From Megalonaias nervosa (taxonomy: Eukaryota; Mollusca; Bivalvia; Unionida; Unionidae), in the NCBI GenBank assembly GCA_016617855.1, contig JAECUM010096238.1, positions 1 to 64,000 on the forward strand: DNA of 64,000 nucleotides. The letters are read 5' to 3'. Under the pieces are notes generated by a model that saw only the letters and a list, made by a program, of their open reading frames with translations, had not been told where the DNA came from and did not search any database. This document shows positions 1 through 14,620 of this stretch, in pieces. The first letter of the stretch is position 1. Each line of letters begins with the position of its first letter. Both the position numbers and the translations under genes were made by a program.

Positions 1-3000
1 CGGGGCCCGAGATAGGGAACGCCTGTTTCCTGTCGGAATATGAGGGTTATAAGCTGTTCCGTGAGGTTTTGTGCGCTTTCAAGTTTACCAACAGGTAAGA
101 AAGATTCATAATCAGATGAGGTAGCCCATTCCGGACGAAACAAGGTGGAATACGTTCGAAAATGGAAGTGCAATAAAATAAAATTAGGCCATCTGCCACA
201 CATTTGGCGTGATTTGAAGCGATGGCACGATGTATATCACTAAGATCGCCCTATAGACCAGTCAATAAAACTTACCCTGGGATAAGAAAATACCTCCTCA
301 TCCATGTGCCAGGCCCCACCACCTATGAAAATGACCATTATATATACTTTTCGCTGAAAAAATCGTAAGGTTTCACCCATCAAGGGGTGGGGTGCGTCTC
401 AACGATATCACTCACATCCATGTATAGCATTCTTTCGCATGCCGTCACAGAAGTCCATCTAGATTGTTGGAGGAGATAAGGTATTTGATGAACAAATTTA
501 CTTGAACATACTCGAAGACGCAGAAATCGCTGACTCTTACGATGTCCCATAGTAGATAGTTAATTATCAGGAAGCTATCACAAATATCAAACGCAAGCTA
601 GATTGCACACTCTAGATCGGCCATTACATGATCCTACTCACATTGAGCTTTAAGTTAGCAGCTATGTTGACTATAGCAACAACATTCATGATGAGATCGA
701 CGACATGGTGGTAGGAACCAACGTTAACGTCAGCTAGTCCAGGACGAAATATGAGGAATGGTGTTTGTCCTGCGTATGTCAATATCAAGAGTGAAAACCA
801 ACACCATGCAAAGAGTGGAGGAGTAAAAAACAATCTGAAGACAATGAAGAAAATAAAATGGTATTAATCGTGGTCAGCATCTCCGTGGGGGTTTAAACAA
901 TATGGTTTCTCCGCCGAGTGCCTAGCATTCTTTATTCACATGAGAAGAGGAGAACGGAAAAAAATTTCAAGATGTCAGCCCATGGCATTGTCCGCGGTCC
1001 ATGGCAAGAATGACATAATGGCCCCAAAAATGGAGGCAGTGCCAGCGACGGGTTTCAGCATTCTAGTCAACTGCATCGATTCTTTTTTGCCCGTTCTTGT
1101 ACACCGTCCGAGCCCATTATAGGTGCAGGGGTGGATTTGTTATTATGCCGCCACGTTTCTGAATGGGAGCACAATCAAGTTGATGATAAATCTAACCGCA
1201 GATCTGACGCAACTGTTATGACTTGCTCGAGATTGAGGGTTCTTAGCCACTCGGTGATCATTCTATCCTCGTGGAGAATTACGTGGATGGTCATCATTAT
1301 TTGGTTAACTAGCTCAGAGGGTCGGCTAGCGTCGGCAGCCTCTCGTGCTCTTTGAGTTCGTCTACTAGATTATGAATGATATCACGCACCTCTCTTATTC
1401 CCTATTCTCGCCGCTTAGTCTCGTATTGTTTTCCACACAGATTAGCTTCATGTTTTCTACCATGATGTTCTTATCAAGCACTGTAAACTTCACAAGGTTA
1501 TCTGAGAGACCGTCGCAGGGTGCTAAACGTCCTCGCTTAGGCCGATGATTTCCAACATTGTGTGGTCGTCATATTCTTGTGCTGCCGATTCCTAGTGCGT
1601 TATGTTGTCGGGTCTCTACTCTAATATGAAATCGGTGTCTGTAATTGTGTATATGTAGGGCCGACAAGGGGGGGGGGAGGGGTAACCGGCGATATATGCC
1701 CGTGGCCGAACAACACTTTTTAATTTCATCAAAGGAAAATTTTGTTTGAACAAGAACTAGGACAGGCCGGGGTGTTTCTTATCCCAGGGCCCGTGATCGC
1801 TCTCTACGGCTCTGTGTATATGTCCAGTGATGTTACTTCTTGAACTCTGGTGTTCGCTCGGACGAAATCAGCCCCTACTGCCTATGTAACATGAATATGA
1901 ACAAGAATTTACTCGTGCCGTTTTCCTTCGTTAGCTCAATCCAGCTTCGGTCTTATTTTGCTACAAGGGTGCCCTCCTGAACTGCAATAGTTCAGTTGAA
2001 GATCGCACACGTTTGCGATGCGCATCAAACTAATTTAGGCGCTGTTCCTTGGGTTTACATCATCTGCCTTTCATGCTCTTGCCAGCTCGCTGTCGCTCAC
2101 CCAAAAAGAGATTTATGTATGCAGCTCTCCTGTCTCATTGATTTCGGTGCTAAGTATGGTTTAATATTCGACGGAGAGATCTTCTTCAAGATCACAAAGC
2201 CTGTCATTTCAATGCCAAAGCCACCTTCATTCATGTTCTGCTATTAGGCCGTCAACGATGTTCGCATGTTAAAGAAGTACACGCATTCTCCAATATTACC
2301 TAGAGCATGTTTCAATATGTAAACAATCCATTCTGCTCCCTCCCCATCGCGTGTTGTGTAAAGGTAACCTGAAGCACCTTAGCAATGACATCTAATCCAA
2401 GAACTATCAAACCAAAATCAGCAGCTTATTGTCAGAGTTACAAACCTATGTATCATTCATCACATTGTGCAGGGCACCATCGGGCTGGCCTTCACAATTT
2501 GCCTTGGAGGGTAGCAAAGCAGCACCAGTTGAAATCTGCAACACGATATTAAACACCTGGTCAATACTATCATTAAGAAAATCAATATAAAGCTCCAAGA
2601 ATCGAACTGACCTGCATTGACAATGTCAACGTCTGGGTTATTTATAATGAATTCTGGCTGAAGGTAAAAGAGCGAACTAATGCTCTCTACCATGGTATAC
2701 AAAATACCAAAACCACCGCAATATGTGTTGGCGCTGACAGTGCTGTGGATGATTCCCATCCGGCGGCATCTATGGCCGCCGCGTTCGAAATCTGTCTCTT
2801 TGTGCCCCACAAATTCAAGGTATTAAGTGATCATATTCCAAACTATTAGTCTGATCAGCACTTTGAAGCTGACGTTCAACGACTTACGGCAGAGTAATCT
2901 GGAATACTAACAAAGGAGCAAGCTACACAATCAAATATAGCTCTCAGGAGTACGGCGATGTTGCCTACCCAGAACGCGCGCGCATGATCTGGCAGCAGTA

Positions 3001-6000
3001 CATGGCAAAAGTGAATATCGTGGGCATTCGAGCATTTCGTCATCACCGGGTGCTAGAGAATACGAGAGACGATTTATGCAACATCAACCCAGACACGCCA
3101 AAGAAAAACTGGAAAGATCCATTCATTTCTATAACAACGAGGTGACGGTGACGATCGATGGTATCCGAACTAGATTTGGGTCCAGAGGCAGTCGAGCTAT
3201 GAGATCTGAGAAGTGGCCCTAAAAGTAATGGCTAGAGAGTTTTCAAAAAGACGCGGAATCGCCGTTGATCGATGTTGGTTTCTTCTATTAAAACCAGTAT
3301 GCCGTTGTCATTGATATGATGTTAAATAGAGGACCACACGTTCCACAGGTTATGAGAGGTGAGAGTGACTTAGGAACAGAATATGGAACCGCCAGCTATA
3401 ACAGAGTCTGTACCATCATGGTGCCATCTCAGGAAATGACGTAGTCAAAAAGGTTAAAAGCCGGCTAGCTTTTCTGCTGGCTGAAATCTTGATAGCCAAA
3501 CGCTTGGTAAAAGAAAGAAAGGCCTTGATGAAAGAAAGAAAGACTGATCTTACCGTCCTGACTTCTACTTTAAACACAGGACATAATAATTAACTAATGC
3601 ATCATTTCTGCTAATATTATCATGGTTGCCAAATGCTCGATGTTGTTCTCGTGGTTGGTGGAGAGCTTGTTAACACACTGGTATTTACTGACTCAAAAGA
3701 CACAGTGTAACAGATCCATTCTACGCAGGCTAGTATTATCACAATCGTAACAAGCGTCTCAATTACCCCATTGAACTGCTTCTCGACCATCAACTTGCTA
3801 AAAGCACTTACCAAGTAATGCAGAGACGCAAACGTAAGAATTACTTGGTGACAGGTGGGAAACCAGAAGTCGTCCCACATCTCCCCGACGAGCCCAAGAT
3901 TTCTGACTTTTACTCCCACTCGGCAGAGCTACAAAAATGCCAATTGATCTTTGTTATCAAGGGAATAATCGGCGTGGGCTATGTATATATTATAATCTTG
4001 CAACTGTAAGAATTTTATTGCTGCCTTGTTCAAACGGAATCTGCATGCTTATATATCACCAGCTGAGGAAGAGGTAAATTGCAAGAACGTAATGAATTCA
4101 AAGCCCGCAGCAATATTCTACAGGCTTCAAGCTTACTGTAAAGGCGCTGCATTTATCTCACGAATGGCAAAAGCCTCCAAGGTCTCAGAAGATGTTGCCA
4201 GAGAACGGCTTAAGAAGCAAGTCATGTGTCAGATGTACCTACTTGCATCATTCAAACATTTCGGCGACTTGTTAATGTTCCGCCTTAAAGATTTCCTCCA
4301 GTCCGAACTCTTATTTTTTCCACACGACATGGCTCGGCGACACACGCACAAATGTGAGCTGATAGTGATTGATGTCGGCATTCGTTACAAGGAGGCTGAG
4401 CCCTTGTTTGCACAAGTGAATTCTGAAGTCGTCGACAAGCTGGCACGTATCTGCAAGGGGTAGCCTCTAAAGTTGTCCAAATTACTAGAGGTTGAGACTG
4501 GCCGGAGGTTTATAAGTGTGGTGACACAGCTTTAATGCAGAACATTATGGACGGATTCAAGCGTACAACGACAACTAAGCCTGTCTGCAATCTAGTATGT
4601 CCTGGAGATGTTGTATTCTACCTGTGATACCGCATTATAATGTGGCTATCAAATCCCTTACTATTAAAGTAATGCTCCCAAAAATGCATTTCTCAGCATT
4701 GAAAAATATATTCTTAACGTTCCACTGTACAATATTCGCGACGTTGCCTGTAAGTCACTCAACATACAAAAGTATACAAGCTCTCATTGATGGGAGTGGC
4801 CTACCTATAGGCTTATCCTCTGGATCCGCAGAAAAAAGTGTCATAGCCCCATTCCTTTTTGCGGTTGCAATCCAGAAAGGTCAATTTCAACAAGCTCCTT
4901 GAGTGTTCCTGCGCGTTATCCATGCGGTCAACACTGACGTTGCACGTGGCACAGCGAATATTTTGCTGTTGCTTGAGGTGTAGCACATTATCGAGTTTGA
5001 ACATTTCTGCGTCTGTGTTTGGAAATAAGCTCCTGAAAGCTCGACAGAGTGATAGCATATTCAATATTCAAGTCTGATGTTTTCATAGCATTTGCAGAGG
5101 CCGCTGCGATAATTACGATGATGTGGTTACGCAACAGCTCCAACTTCTCCTGTGTGCCAGGAATGTGATAGGTTACTATTCCGGTGACATTGGAGAGGAA
5201 TTGACCTAACCATGACAAGAGAGGCAGCAAGCATGTCTGCCCCATTCCAACGTTTCTTAAATGAACTCCACCCACAGCAGACGGGAATAGCCTTTCGCAT
5301 CTCCATACCATGTCTGGCGCTGAACTCTAGCTGCATGTACTCCCTCAGAGCCAGAAGGGTCTCATTCCCGGCACGGTAATCCAAACATCTTCGCAGTATT
5401 CAGCTCTACTGCGATGAGTGTATGCCTGCCCTGGTTGTAGCCAAAGATGATCTGCACGCCCCACTGTCCCAGCCACAAGAGAACGTTGCCGAGATTTCAG
5501 GGTAGACCGAGCAGACTTTGTGCATGGCTGACACCTGTACGATGTGCTTGTGCCCCATAGGCACTCTGCCATACCTCGAAAGCCGCCTTGATAACATGCG
5601 GCCATGCACGAGTCTCATCAGCTCTACCATACAGTCGCTGAGATTATTAAAGAGCCCTCCGTAAACAAATTTGCATTTCAGCATGGATGTAGTCGTTGGT
5701 TTCACAACGTTTCGTTCTTTTGTTTGTCTGCCCACCGCACAGGCATCGCAAGCCCTTTTGCAGACCCTGACAATCTGCTCGTGTTTCTCTTGGGTCCTGA
5801 AGAACCGGCCGTCTGTCAGCAACAACTGCTCCATGATTCTGGGATCAAGGTTTATTCCCTTTCACCCCTGTATTATGGTCCTCTAGATGACGTCTCTGAC
5901 GTTGCCCGAGTAAAATTAAATCTCCCCTACGCATCTTAGCGATGTGGAAGGTCTGAGACAATGTGTGCCCGTTATGGACGATGAGTTCTAATGCCCGTCC

Positions 6001-7136
6001 ACATTAAGGTAGTTTCCGCTTTTGTAGATGTCGCAACCAATTTTCTTTCCAAGGCGGCAATGTCATTGGCGGTTGTACCCGTTTCGCGAACAAGCTTCTC
6101 CTAATCCTCAAGATTCCCTCTGCGAATCTATGCCAGGCGTTTCCAAAGTAATCCTGCACTATCTGTGCAAAGCAATTAAGTTGAAATCTCCGTTCCTGAC
6201 GGGGTAGGGTTGTTATGGTCGGGCTTCCGTAGTTGGCACAAGCCGTAGATTACAGCTTCTAGTGAATGAAATTTTATATAGTAGTGCACATCATTACCGA
6301 TGACAAACCTAGGCATTGTTTCACACGTGACTGTGACAATCATCCCTCCAGTATCCGCGTTTACGCACACTTGTCGAACTTGGCCAGTACGATCGACCCG
6401 TTCGAGATCCAGCCTTTGTCGAGAAACTTTGACCGATCTACCTGCAGGCCGCATGCCCGAACCACATGATCTACATGATGTTGAGGTGTCTGAGCTCTAG
6501 TGGATCGTCCTCTTTAATGCGAAACATGTTAAAAAGATGTGTTCAGCTCGTTCGACATCAGACTCTTGCTTATCATCTCGGAAGCTTCAGAACAACGCCC
6601 GGTCCAAGTTTCTGAGAATATGCGCACGGTGTTGAACCGCCTTGAAAAGTTCAAATAGATCTTCCCGCTACACAAGCCTGATAGCACCAAGGCTGATCAA
6701 CTACCGCCCAACCTCATTTGCTGCCCACTCTACCGTCTCATGCCTTGCACACTCTCCATGGGCTGCCTGCAGCGCTTCGTGACTCCTGAAGTAATGAGGC
6801 TACATCCCTGTCAGTTCCGCGTACTCATCGTGCTACACGTGCTAATTGTGCATGTGTCATTTCAATTGTGCGCCCGAATGTAAACCATGCTAGCTAATGC
6901 CCCTGCGCAAATATTACTGATGTATGCTCCCTCCTTTACAAACACACGCGCTTTTCTTAGCAGTTTGGTGAACACTAACCCATACTGCAACCTGGTCTTC
7001 CTTTCCTTCCACGGTTGATTGACAATTGTTTTATTGTTGCTATAGCTGCGCTTCAGAATAGTATCCCCCTCCACATTAATAGCACGGCACTGGAAGAGCA
7101 CGTCCTTTCCTCAGTCTTTGCCAGTGCACCCTGCAG
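1..7136. other. G+C-richer block of decayed mobile-element sequence
   Basis: By eye this block is richer in G+C and CpG than the rest of the window and ends sharply at a (TTA)n/(TA)n microsatellite. It has no long intact frame. The one recognisable protein is the integrase relic at 4026-4539. Other stretches look coding but are unassigned: + strand about 2925-3160 in two alternating frames (words such as AYPERARMIWQQYM), - strand 2460-2810 (EFIINNPDVDIVNAG), - strand 5406-5834 and - strand 6176-6454. I infer one large decayed element, possibly a Polinton, but I see no polymerase B, ATPase, protease or capsid signature. A pure G run lies near 1670. Confidence 0.45.
4026..4539 (+). pseudogene. 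DDE integrase relic, Maverick/Polinton type
   Basis: Retroviral-type integrases insert element DNA through a D,D,E active site. The first 145 codons are open; a TAG at 4461 breaks the frame and the same frame then continues recognisably to about 4539. Words that match my memory of this integrase group in invertebrates are MAKASKVSEDVARERLKKQ (residues about 47-65), ELLFFPHDMARR, IDVGIRYKEAEPL and NSEVVDKLARI, followed after the stop by LSKLLEVETGRRF. The positions where the family carries catalytic Asp (before LLFF, and in the LLxVD segment) both read Glu here. The C-terminal third, including the catalytic Glu, is not recognisable. Alternative: another integrase-bearing element such as a Ginger or LTR element. 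The integrase call is fairly secure, the Polinton label less so. Confidence 0.62.
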
Positions 7137-7294
<158 letters not shown>

Positions 7295-7530
7295 TGTGTA
7301 CCCATCTGTGTATTTTATACTTATATATCTACTTATTTTACTTATATGCATCTCCATCTATATACCGTTCTCTCTATTCATTGAACACGCTCTATACGAT
7401 AAAGAACACGAATGTAGATTACGAAAACATATGAACGTGTGAAATTGACAACCTTTGTCAAGAACGTTTCCCATTCTAATCGATTGTGCGCTGACCACAG
7501 TTGTCGTCTTCCGAAGCTTTAAAAAAAAGA

Positions 7531-7531
7531 A

Positions 7532-7564
<33 letters not shown>

Positions 7565-7643
7565 CATAGTAGTAGTAACAGTAGAGGTAGTAATGTAGAA
7601 GAAGAATACGAAGAAGAAGAAGAAGAAGGAGAAGGAGAAGAAG
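7531..7643. repeat. Compound trinucleotide microsatellite (AAT)n-(AGT)n-(GAA)n
   Basis: AAT triplets (7531-7564) are followed by imperfect AGT triplets and then GAA/GGA triplets (about 7597-7643). The three motifs differ by single substitutions, which suggests stepwise mutation within one array. Confidence 0.95.
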
Positions 7644-7964
7644 ATTGCCACGGATTCCAGTGGACAATTAAAACTAATCACACTGCCATAACGCCTACTG
7701 CATCTCACCACACGCACACACACGAAATGTGTTGTCTCGTAGGGTTCAATTTCAATCAGTTGCATAAAAGAAAACAAGATGGCTACGTGTGCAAATACAC
7801 CCACCAGAAGAAAATCAAAAACCAAATAAAACCACAAAAAACCATAGTTTGATCATGAAAGATCAAGTGTTGCTCAGTAAACGTTGAAATCATGAATCTG
7901 AGAATCTCTTCATACTTTTTTTTGCCGCTTCTAAATGCATCAAATCCCCTGCTAAGATACAGAA

Positions 7965-7968
<4 letters not shown>

Positions 7969-8056
<88 letters not shown>
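7969..8056. repeat. (TA)n microsatellite
   Basis: About 88 bases of uninterrupted AT/TA dinucleotides. Confidence 0.98.
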
Positions 8057-8058
<2 letters not shown>

Positions 8059-11000
8059 AGGATCATTTACACCCACCTCTTAAGAAAATCTTTGTAATGA
8101 GGCTAATGAAAACTCATATTTTAGACGAACAAAATTATTTCTTCCGTACACTACCAAATTATCCTGAAATCCATCTCATCCGGCATATGACGGAGTCTTT
8201 AATTCCAAATACCAAACCTCATCCGATCAGAAACAAAATCAGTTTATCGTGCTGAGGCAATGAAGTTCATTTCCGACAATGATTCAAAGTTGTTTATGGT
8301 GAAAGTATTACAAATCCAATTAACCCCACCCCTTAACCCCACCGCCAAAAATGATCGTAGCCAATGTAAAATTCCTTTTTTAATCGACACATTTTTGAGA
8401 AGTTTTAAATTTTTCAAAGCCATCTATAAATGGCTATAAATTCCTGTCGACAGTTGGTTTGAAAGATGGAGAGACTAGCAGCACCATTATGAGCCCTTTA
8501 TCTGATAAAGTCTGCATTTGTGCAGAGGAATTTACAACCATAATCAGATATCTCAACTACATCATTACAACAGACCCAATCATCTTTCTGATCCAATTTC
8601 CAGACTGAAATACTTGTACAACCTTAAATCTGACACCTTTTCATTACCCAAATCTTACAGAAATACAATTTGCTCATAAAAATCAGAGAGAAAAATATTT
8701 GATTTAAACTGAGGGTAATGAAAGAGCAAATAGATCACTTTTAATAAATAAATTTAATTTAGTAACTTCAAATGTTTTGTAAATGGTATATCCACACACG
8801 TGGCAAACTATGCAAAATGGAACAAATTTCCAAGAAAAGGTGACATGGTGCTGCTCGCTTTAAGGACGTAACTGACCGTGCATACCTGCTGAAATATAAT
8901 ATTCAGCCGGAATGTATATCATGTCAGTGTGCAATGATAGTAAAAAACATTATTGTCTATTCCAATGACTTCCACTCTCTGAGAAGGTTTTTGAAATTAA
9001 GTCAATAACGAAATTTCATGATAATTTACCACCAGGAAAAAGTTTGGTCTTTTAAAAGAGTACTACTTATAATAACAATTTCAGAATTCATGTTAAACCA
9101 TATCTTTTAAAGAATGATAACACGTTTTATCTAAATCAAATAGGATCAGGTCTTCACCTGTAATTTCAAACAATTTTTCTTCCTAAATCTTTCCTTTGCA
9201 ATCTATACCTTTATATTTTTAAGTTTCCTGTGCTATATAACATTTCAGACAAATTCGACGAAGCCAGGTTTGTTAAAAATTTAGCTGCATTTAATGCGTC
9301 TGTCGGATGATATGGTGCATTCTCATCTAGCCAGAAAGGACGAACGGCAAACACAACAATGTCTGGGATATCAACTTGAACTTATCGACAAGTTTGTCAC
9401 AAAGGAACATTCAGCACAAGGTTCATTTTTTGTTGTTTGTTTTTTGTGCATGCAAATAGTCAATTCCATTCGTTAGAAATGGTGATGATGGGATCTCTTG
9501 CAGCCTAAGCAGGTTGTGTATGTGTCTCATTCCACTACACCCATGAAAATAAATTTAAAACGATAATTGTAATTGGGATTGACATTTATACATACTGTGA
9601 GTAACATAAATTTTGTCAGATGAGTTGTGGGTATTACGAGATGATAGCTCACCTGGTAACTCGTGACAGCGCTGAGAAGAAAACAGAATTTTGGTCGACT
9701 TTAGTCATCACCATCACCCAACGTGTCTAAAAATGCATTGAGGTAAAACTATAAAACGAATTACGAAATACGAATATCGTATAGCTCCAGCTAAAATAAT
9801 CTGAATTAGATATCTCGGACTGAAATCACAGCACATAGCTTCTACATGATGAAATACTGAAAGTTATATATACGTCTCAGACAGATTTCAGTTCCTTTCT
9901 TATTTTTCCGATTACATCAGTCACTTTACATGACGTCATCTTAATGTAAATCAGCTATGGCCAATCCATGTAGATACAGTAATACTAGTGCAATTATATT
10001 CATTAAACCGTATTGTATTACTGAATGTAAGCTTCAAGACAGGGACTTTGGCTGTGATGCACATCGGAGATAAATATTAATTAGTCACACGTGCTCATAG
10101 ATAATATTTGCAACGTAGGTAACTTTGATAAATAATGGGCCCAAATTCATAACACAGATAAATAATAAACAGACGGCTGAAGATGTGATCTAAACGTATG
10201 GGGCCGACGTCACTGATAGAACATTATTTTCGAAGATGCATGGCCAACGCTTTTTCTATTACGCAAATATCTACATGCAATAGTTCTTTCATTCGAATAT
10301 ACTTACAGCTCCTCAGGTAAATGCCCCAGTGCCAAGTACTTCGATCTGCTAAACTTATTTTTAAGAGTGGTAGAATCGCTTCTTTTCAAAAGACGCTTTA
10401 TATAATTATACCATGAACATCAAATATTTATATGTCTGACATTGAAATGTTTATGGATTTTTGTTTATTTCGTTCAATATGGTTAACCAACATGTCGGTG
10501 TTAACGCTTTTTTCAAGCGGAGACTAAAGAAAGAGTCATGGGAGAAGCTGTGTTTCATGACAACAACAATAGTATGAAATGGAGATCATCCCGTAAACAA
10601 AGTTTAAATATTTTGCTATAATTGAATGAAAATTTGTAGCATAAACCATCAATCACATCAATTTCCCATCGCTAAATGCAGTTAATTTCCATCTTCTTTT
10701 TCTTTTTTTCTTTTTTTTTGATGGGTATCTTTTTACTGTTCTCATGATATAACTGGTCCTTTGAAAAAGTCTTACGAATGTGTTGTAGTGATCATGAGTA
10801 GATTTAAAGTTTAAATCTGCCATGATGGATAAGAACGATGATAGATAAAAATTATACTTTTAACAATATTCAATGCAAAAATAAATAGAATACAGGTTGA
10901 TGTACGATCTCGATATCAAAAGAAAAGCACAGTCCCAAAAGGTAAATCGCAAACGGAAGACCAAAGAAGCTAAAATTTGCATATTTTTTATCTATCTAAA

Positions 11001-11912
11001 TACTAAAGAATCTTCGATGGAAAAATTCTACGATATTGTATCTTACGTCACTCAACCCCTACTTAAGCCTCTGACATCTAGCCCTCGTCAGCCAACCATA
11101 TCACACCCCAACACTTATACGCACCTCATTCCCAGTTAGTGATATAAAGATGAGGTCGGTAAATAAAAATGCATTGCATCGATTGCTTCTTTAACCATGA
11201 CTGCTTACGAAATGTTTGGTAAAATAATAAACTTCATTGTAATTGTAAAGTTTGATATTGGTACGTAGGGGAGACAACCAAATATAATAATCCTTCTTCC
11301 AGATGGTTACCGTATGGAAAGACATATGAATTCAGTTGTTGAGATGTAGATGTGGCAACGGTCAGATGGACAGTCCGCCGTACGAAACAGACGAAAGGTA
11401 TTACAATATCGCCACATTTCACTCGAAATTTGAATGACCAAAATATGTTCAGATCTGGATTTCTTGATTTTCTTTTTAAGATGAATACGCGGAATGCAAG
11501 AAGATAAATTTTTAGAAACATTCACTTGTTGAGACACAGCTCAAATGGTTTTGGTTTTTTTTTTCTTCTGAAAACGGTGTGTCCCATTTGAAACATTGTA
11601 ACACGTCCGTCTATAGCAATGCAAGCAGGTAATAAGTACCATATCATAAAGTGTGCATTCTAACACAAAGGTTATCTTACTTTGTTTATTTAAATATTGA
11701 ATTCAGGAAGTGTTTTTGTCGTATGTCACCCATGAGTTGAGCACATAAGTAATTGCACACACATTCAATCATGAAATGCCAACCTCTTTATCATTATCCC
11801 AGATACATTGAGGTACCTTGAACTCACACTTAACAATTTATGGAAAAATATAAATATGCGATTTTCATAGCAATGAATTCAATATACCGAGTTCAGCTAT
11901 AGCTAGTATAAC

Positions 11913-11913
<1 letters not shown>
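8057..11913. other. AT-rich intergenic sequence without recognisable gene
   Basis: No protein family, tRNA or clear repeat was recognised. A short protein-like stretch on + at about 8060-8250 (words FFRTLPNYPEIHLIRHM) is open for roughly 65 codons but matches nothing I know. A pyrimidine run sits near 10690-10720. Confidence 0.6.

Positions 11914-11963
<50 letters not shown>
11914..11963. repeat. (GA)n microsatellite
   Basis: About 50 bases of pure GA dinucleotides. Confidence 0.98.
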
Positions 11964-11964
<1 letters not shown>

Positions 11965-12454
11965 AAAACTGATATTGCAGCGTGATATGAAATAGCAAAG
12001 AGGAATATTAATGAATGAAAGTGTTGCATTTTTCGTTTATGAGAAAACAAAGAGAGTATGTATGTTCCCGTTCTAAGCGTAATAAAGTACTTATATGTTA
12101 CAGCATTTGTATGGGAAAATATGAACGAGTTTTTCTGAGTAATACTGCATGACCATGGGAGTGCAGTAATTTTATCATATACTCATTTTGTTTTTCTACC
12201 TTAGCCTTAACAATAAAACGAATACACTACAAGAAAAAAGTAATTGAATTTATGCTGTATTTTAAAAATAAATACATAACGGTCGATTCATCAATACACG
12301 GTAACAATATTACTGCGCACATAGCACTGCCAAGCGAACTTTGAACTACGTCATATTATGAATTAACGCACATTAAAACAACTTTTCTAGTTGGTCTGGA
12401 ATGGATGGATTTTGTTTTTTCTGTTGATCCAGCTCAATTTTGCTTTTCTGCTAG

Positions 12455-12675
12455 CAGGGCCGGTTTTAGGCTGATTGGACCGATTTGGACCAATCGGGCC
12501 GTGCGCTCACACGGTCCCCGCGCTCACATAGTTCCCGCGCGTTAGTAATTTTTAAAAACATATCTATAGAGAAAAAAAGGTAATTTTAAAACGATGGAAG
12601 AAACGTTTAAGTTGAATATCATATAAAACTTTTTAAAAGTTTATTTCCAAATGCCATGCACACAAGGGGGCCCTG
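12455..12675. mobile_element. hAT-like MITE candidate
   Basis: The ends are inverted: CAGGGCCGGTTTTAGG on the left, and GGGGGCCCTG on the right, whose complement begins CAGGGCC. The 221-bp interior is locally G+C-rich (paired CGCGCTCACA words) in AT-rich surroundings and has no coding capacity. CAGGG termini are typical of hAT elements. An 8-bp target duplication is not clear (TCTGCTAG left, CTAAATGA right), so this copy is old or its ends are slightly misplaced. Confidence 0.55.
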
Positions 12676-14500
12676 CTAAATGATCCACATCGGGTTCCGC
12701 GTTTGTTAAGGCGGTACGTGTCTGCGTAATGGACTGTATATTATTTTATAGCTGAGTCAATTTCGTACGATGTACATGTGATTTGAGCTGTGAACTGTCA
12801 CTGAATCAACCGCACCTTTGTTTCTGTTCTGGCATTTATTGTTTAGATTCATAATTTGCGAAACATGAATTCGCTTAATTGAAACTATCAAAAAGTCGCT
12901 GTGGAATATCAGATTCATTTTCTTCTGCGTGCACTAAGGAGAATGTGACTTCAGTTGGAAATGTAGTCGAAATTACAGTACAATTTTGCGGTGTGTATTA
13001 AGTTTTGGAATGAATGACTTGGGTCATGTCATTCGAATTTACAGAACTGTCTAAGACAGTACATCTCCAGGAAATTCAAGATGCATAAATGTAATTATAT
13101 TTATTTCCATTCTTAGTACAAGCTAAAGAAGACATATGTTTATGCCCGGTCATTTGCATACTCGCTCTTGGAGGGACCCCAGCTATGACCTGTATGGCTT
13201 CTATCGCTAACCTAACATTGTATCAAAATAGTTAAACTGGGAAAATTGCAAAGCAGCTGTTATGTGACAGACCATTTAGCCATCAGAAATAATACCTTTG
13301 TCGTCGTCTTGGCTTATTGGCTCTGATGCTCTTAGTTTCTTACCAAACCTTCAGTTGGATTTTTTCTAGAATTTATTGTTTTGACTGACTTGTAAAATGG
13401 TACGTCACTAATAGATATACGATATCCCTTGTCCTCGATATGCTTTTTGCTTATCTATCCTATTTTTATAGACACTAGGAAGCACTGGTCATAATCTGAA
13501 TAACTCTGTTTTGCCAAAAGTTGCGAATATTTCTTCTAAATAACAGTTTTATTGATCAGAATGGTATTTTCAATTATTGTGTCTCTCGTGTTTGTTGCTG
13601 ACCATGCGAATGTTACGCTCATTCGTTTGCTTGTTTGAAAATTTCGTTTGTAACTCAGTGAACTCGTCCACATTGTTAACTTTACCACCTGTACTTTCAA
13701 ATGGACGAAACAGCTCGTTTAGTTCATTCACAAATGAATCTAATCAGCCATTAGCTAAAGTGTCTACTTCACAAGTATACAGTGTTTGTTTACAAAATGG
13801 TTCCTAACACACGATACTTGTTTAGACACACGTGTCTTGCAGTATGAAGCAGTGTAGTATGAAAACATATTGCATGATTTTGACAATGTAAAGTTAACGA
13901 AGGAAGAAAATGAGCATATAATAATATCGGATATTGAAATAATTCTGTTTTGTCCTCGATATCACACATACACCAGTAAAATCGATGATCCACGCACTTT
14001 CAATCAGCTGTGTTAAAATTATTTTCATTGTAGCATAGGGTCTTGGTGGTGGTCGGACATATGAATTATAAATATGGGCATAAAAATCTTAATGCCTTTA
14101 AAATTATCCCTCAGATTGCGAATCTTCTGTTTGTTTTCTTAGGTGATTGCGACCTTGATAATTAAAAAAGATAACTACCACGAGCATAATAATTAGGAAA
14201 TGTTCGCGCACAATTGAAATTTATGATTTCCATGTGTGGAATTTCTTTTCCCACATACATGGATCGTGAAAAATAATCGATACATATGTGAAAGAAAAAT
14301 GTGCATCTCGTATCTGGCTTATATGAGCGTCATAGATAATTTAAATAAATTTTCTGTTTTAATGCGCAAACCAAAACTTATAACCCAAAATTTGTAACAC
14401 ATTCATTTCATACGCATTCCATCTTCTAACCTTCTCTAAAACTGATGTTACGCTCAACAGCCGCAGCGGACAGCAGACTGCATAGAAAAAGTCGGAATGT
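12676..14500. other. AT-rich intergenic sequence
   Basis: Nothing beyond short chance frames (for example 13577-13807 on +) was seen. No family or repeat was recognised. Confidence 0.6.
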
Positions 14501-14506
14501 ATTGTA

Positions 14507-14620
14507 GTTACAATAGTAGCAGAGATAGTAGTATTTTAAGCAACAATAGAAGCAAAATTTTTAGTAGCAGTAGTTGTGGTAGTAGTAATAGTCGTAGTAG
14601 TAATAATAGTTGTTCTTCTC
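14507..14620. repeat. Imperfect (AGT/AGC)n trinucleotide tract
   Basis: Interrupted TAG/AGT/AGC triplets lie just left of the transposon edge. Similar tracts occur at 18867-18905 and 22170-22470. The serine-rich or leucine-rich frames over it are artefacts. Confidence 0.85.

Noticed and set aside
2460..2810. Minus-strand 116-codon frame as a real gene
   Set aside because: No family recognised, and the surrounding block is full of stops; kept only as a note under the G+C-richer block.
5406..5834. Minus-strand 142-codon frame as a zinc-ribbon or polymerase fragment
   Set aside because: The CDAC and GRQTKE words are not enough for any family, and the + strand is similarly open.
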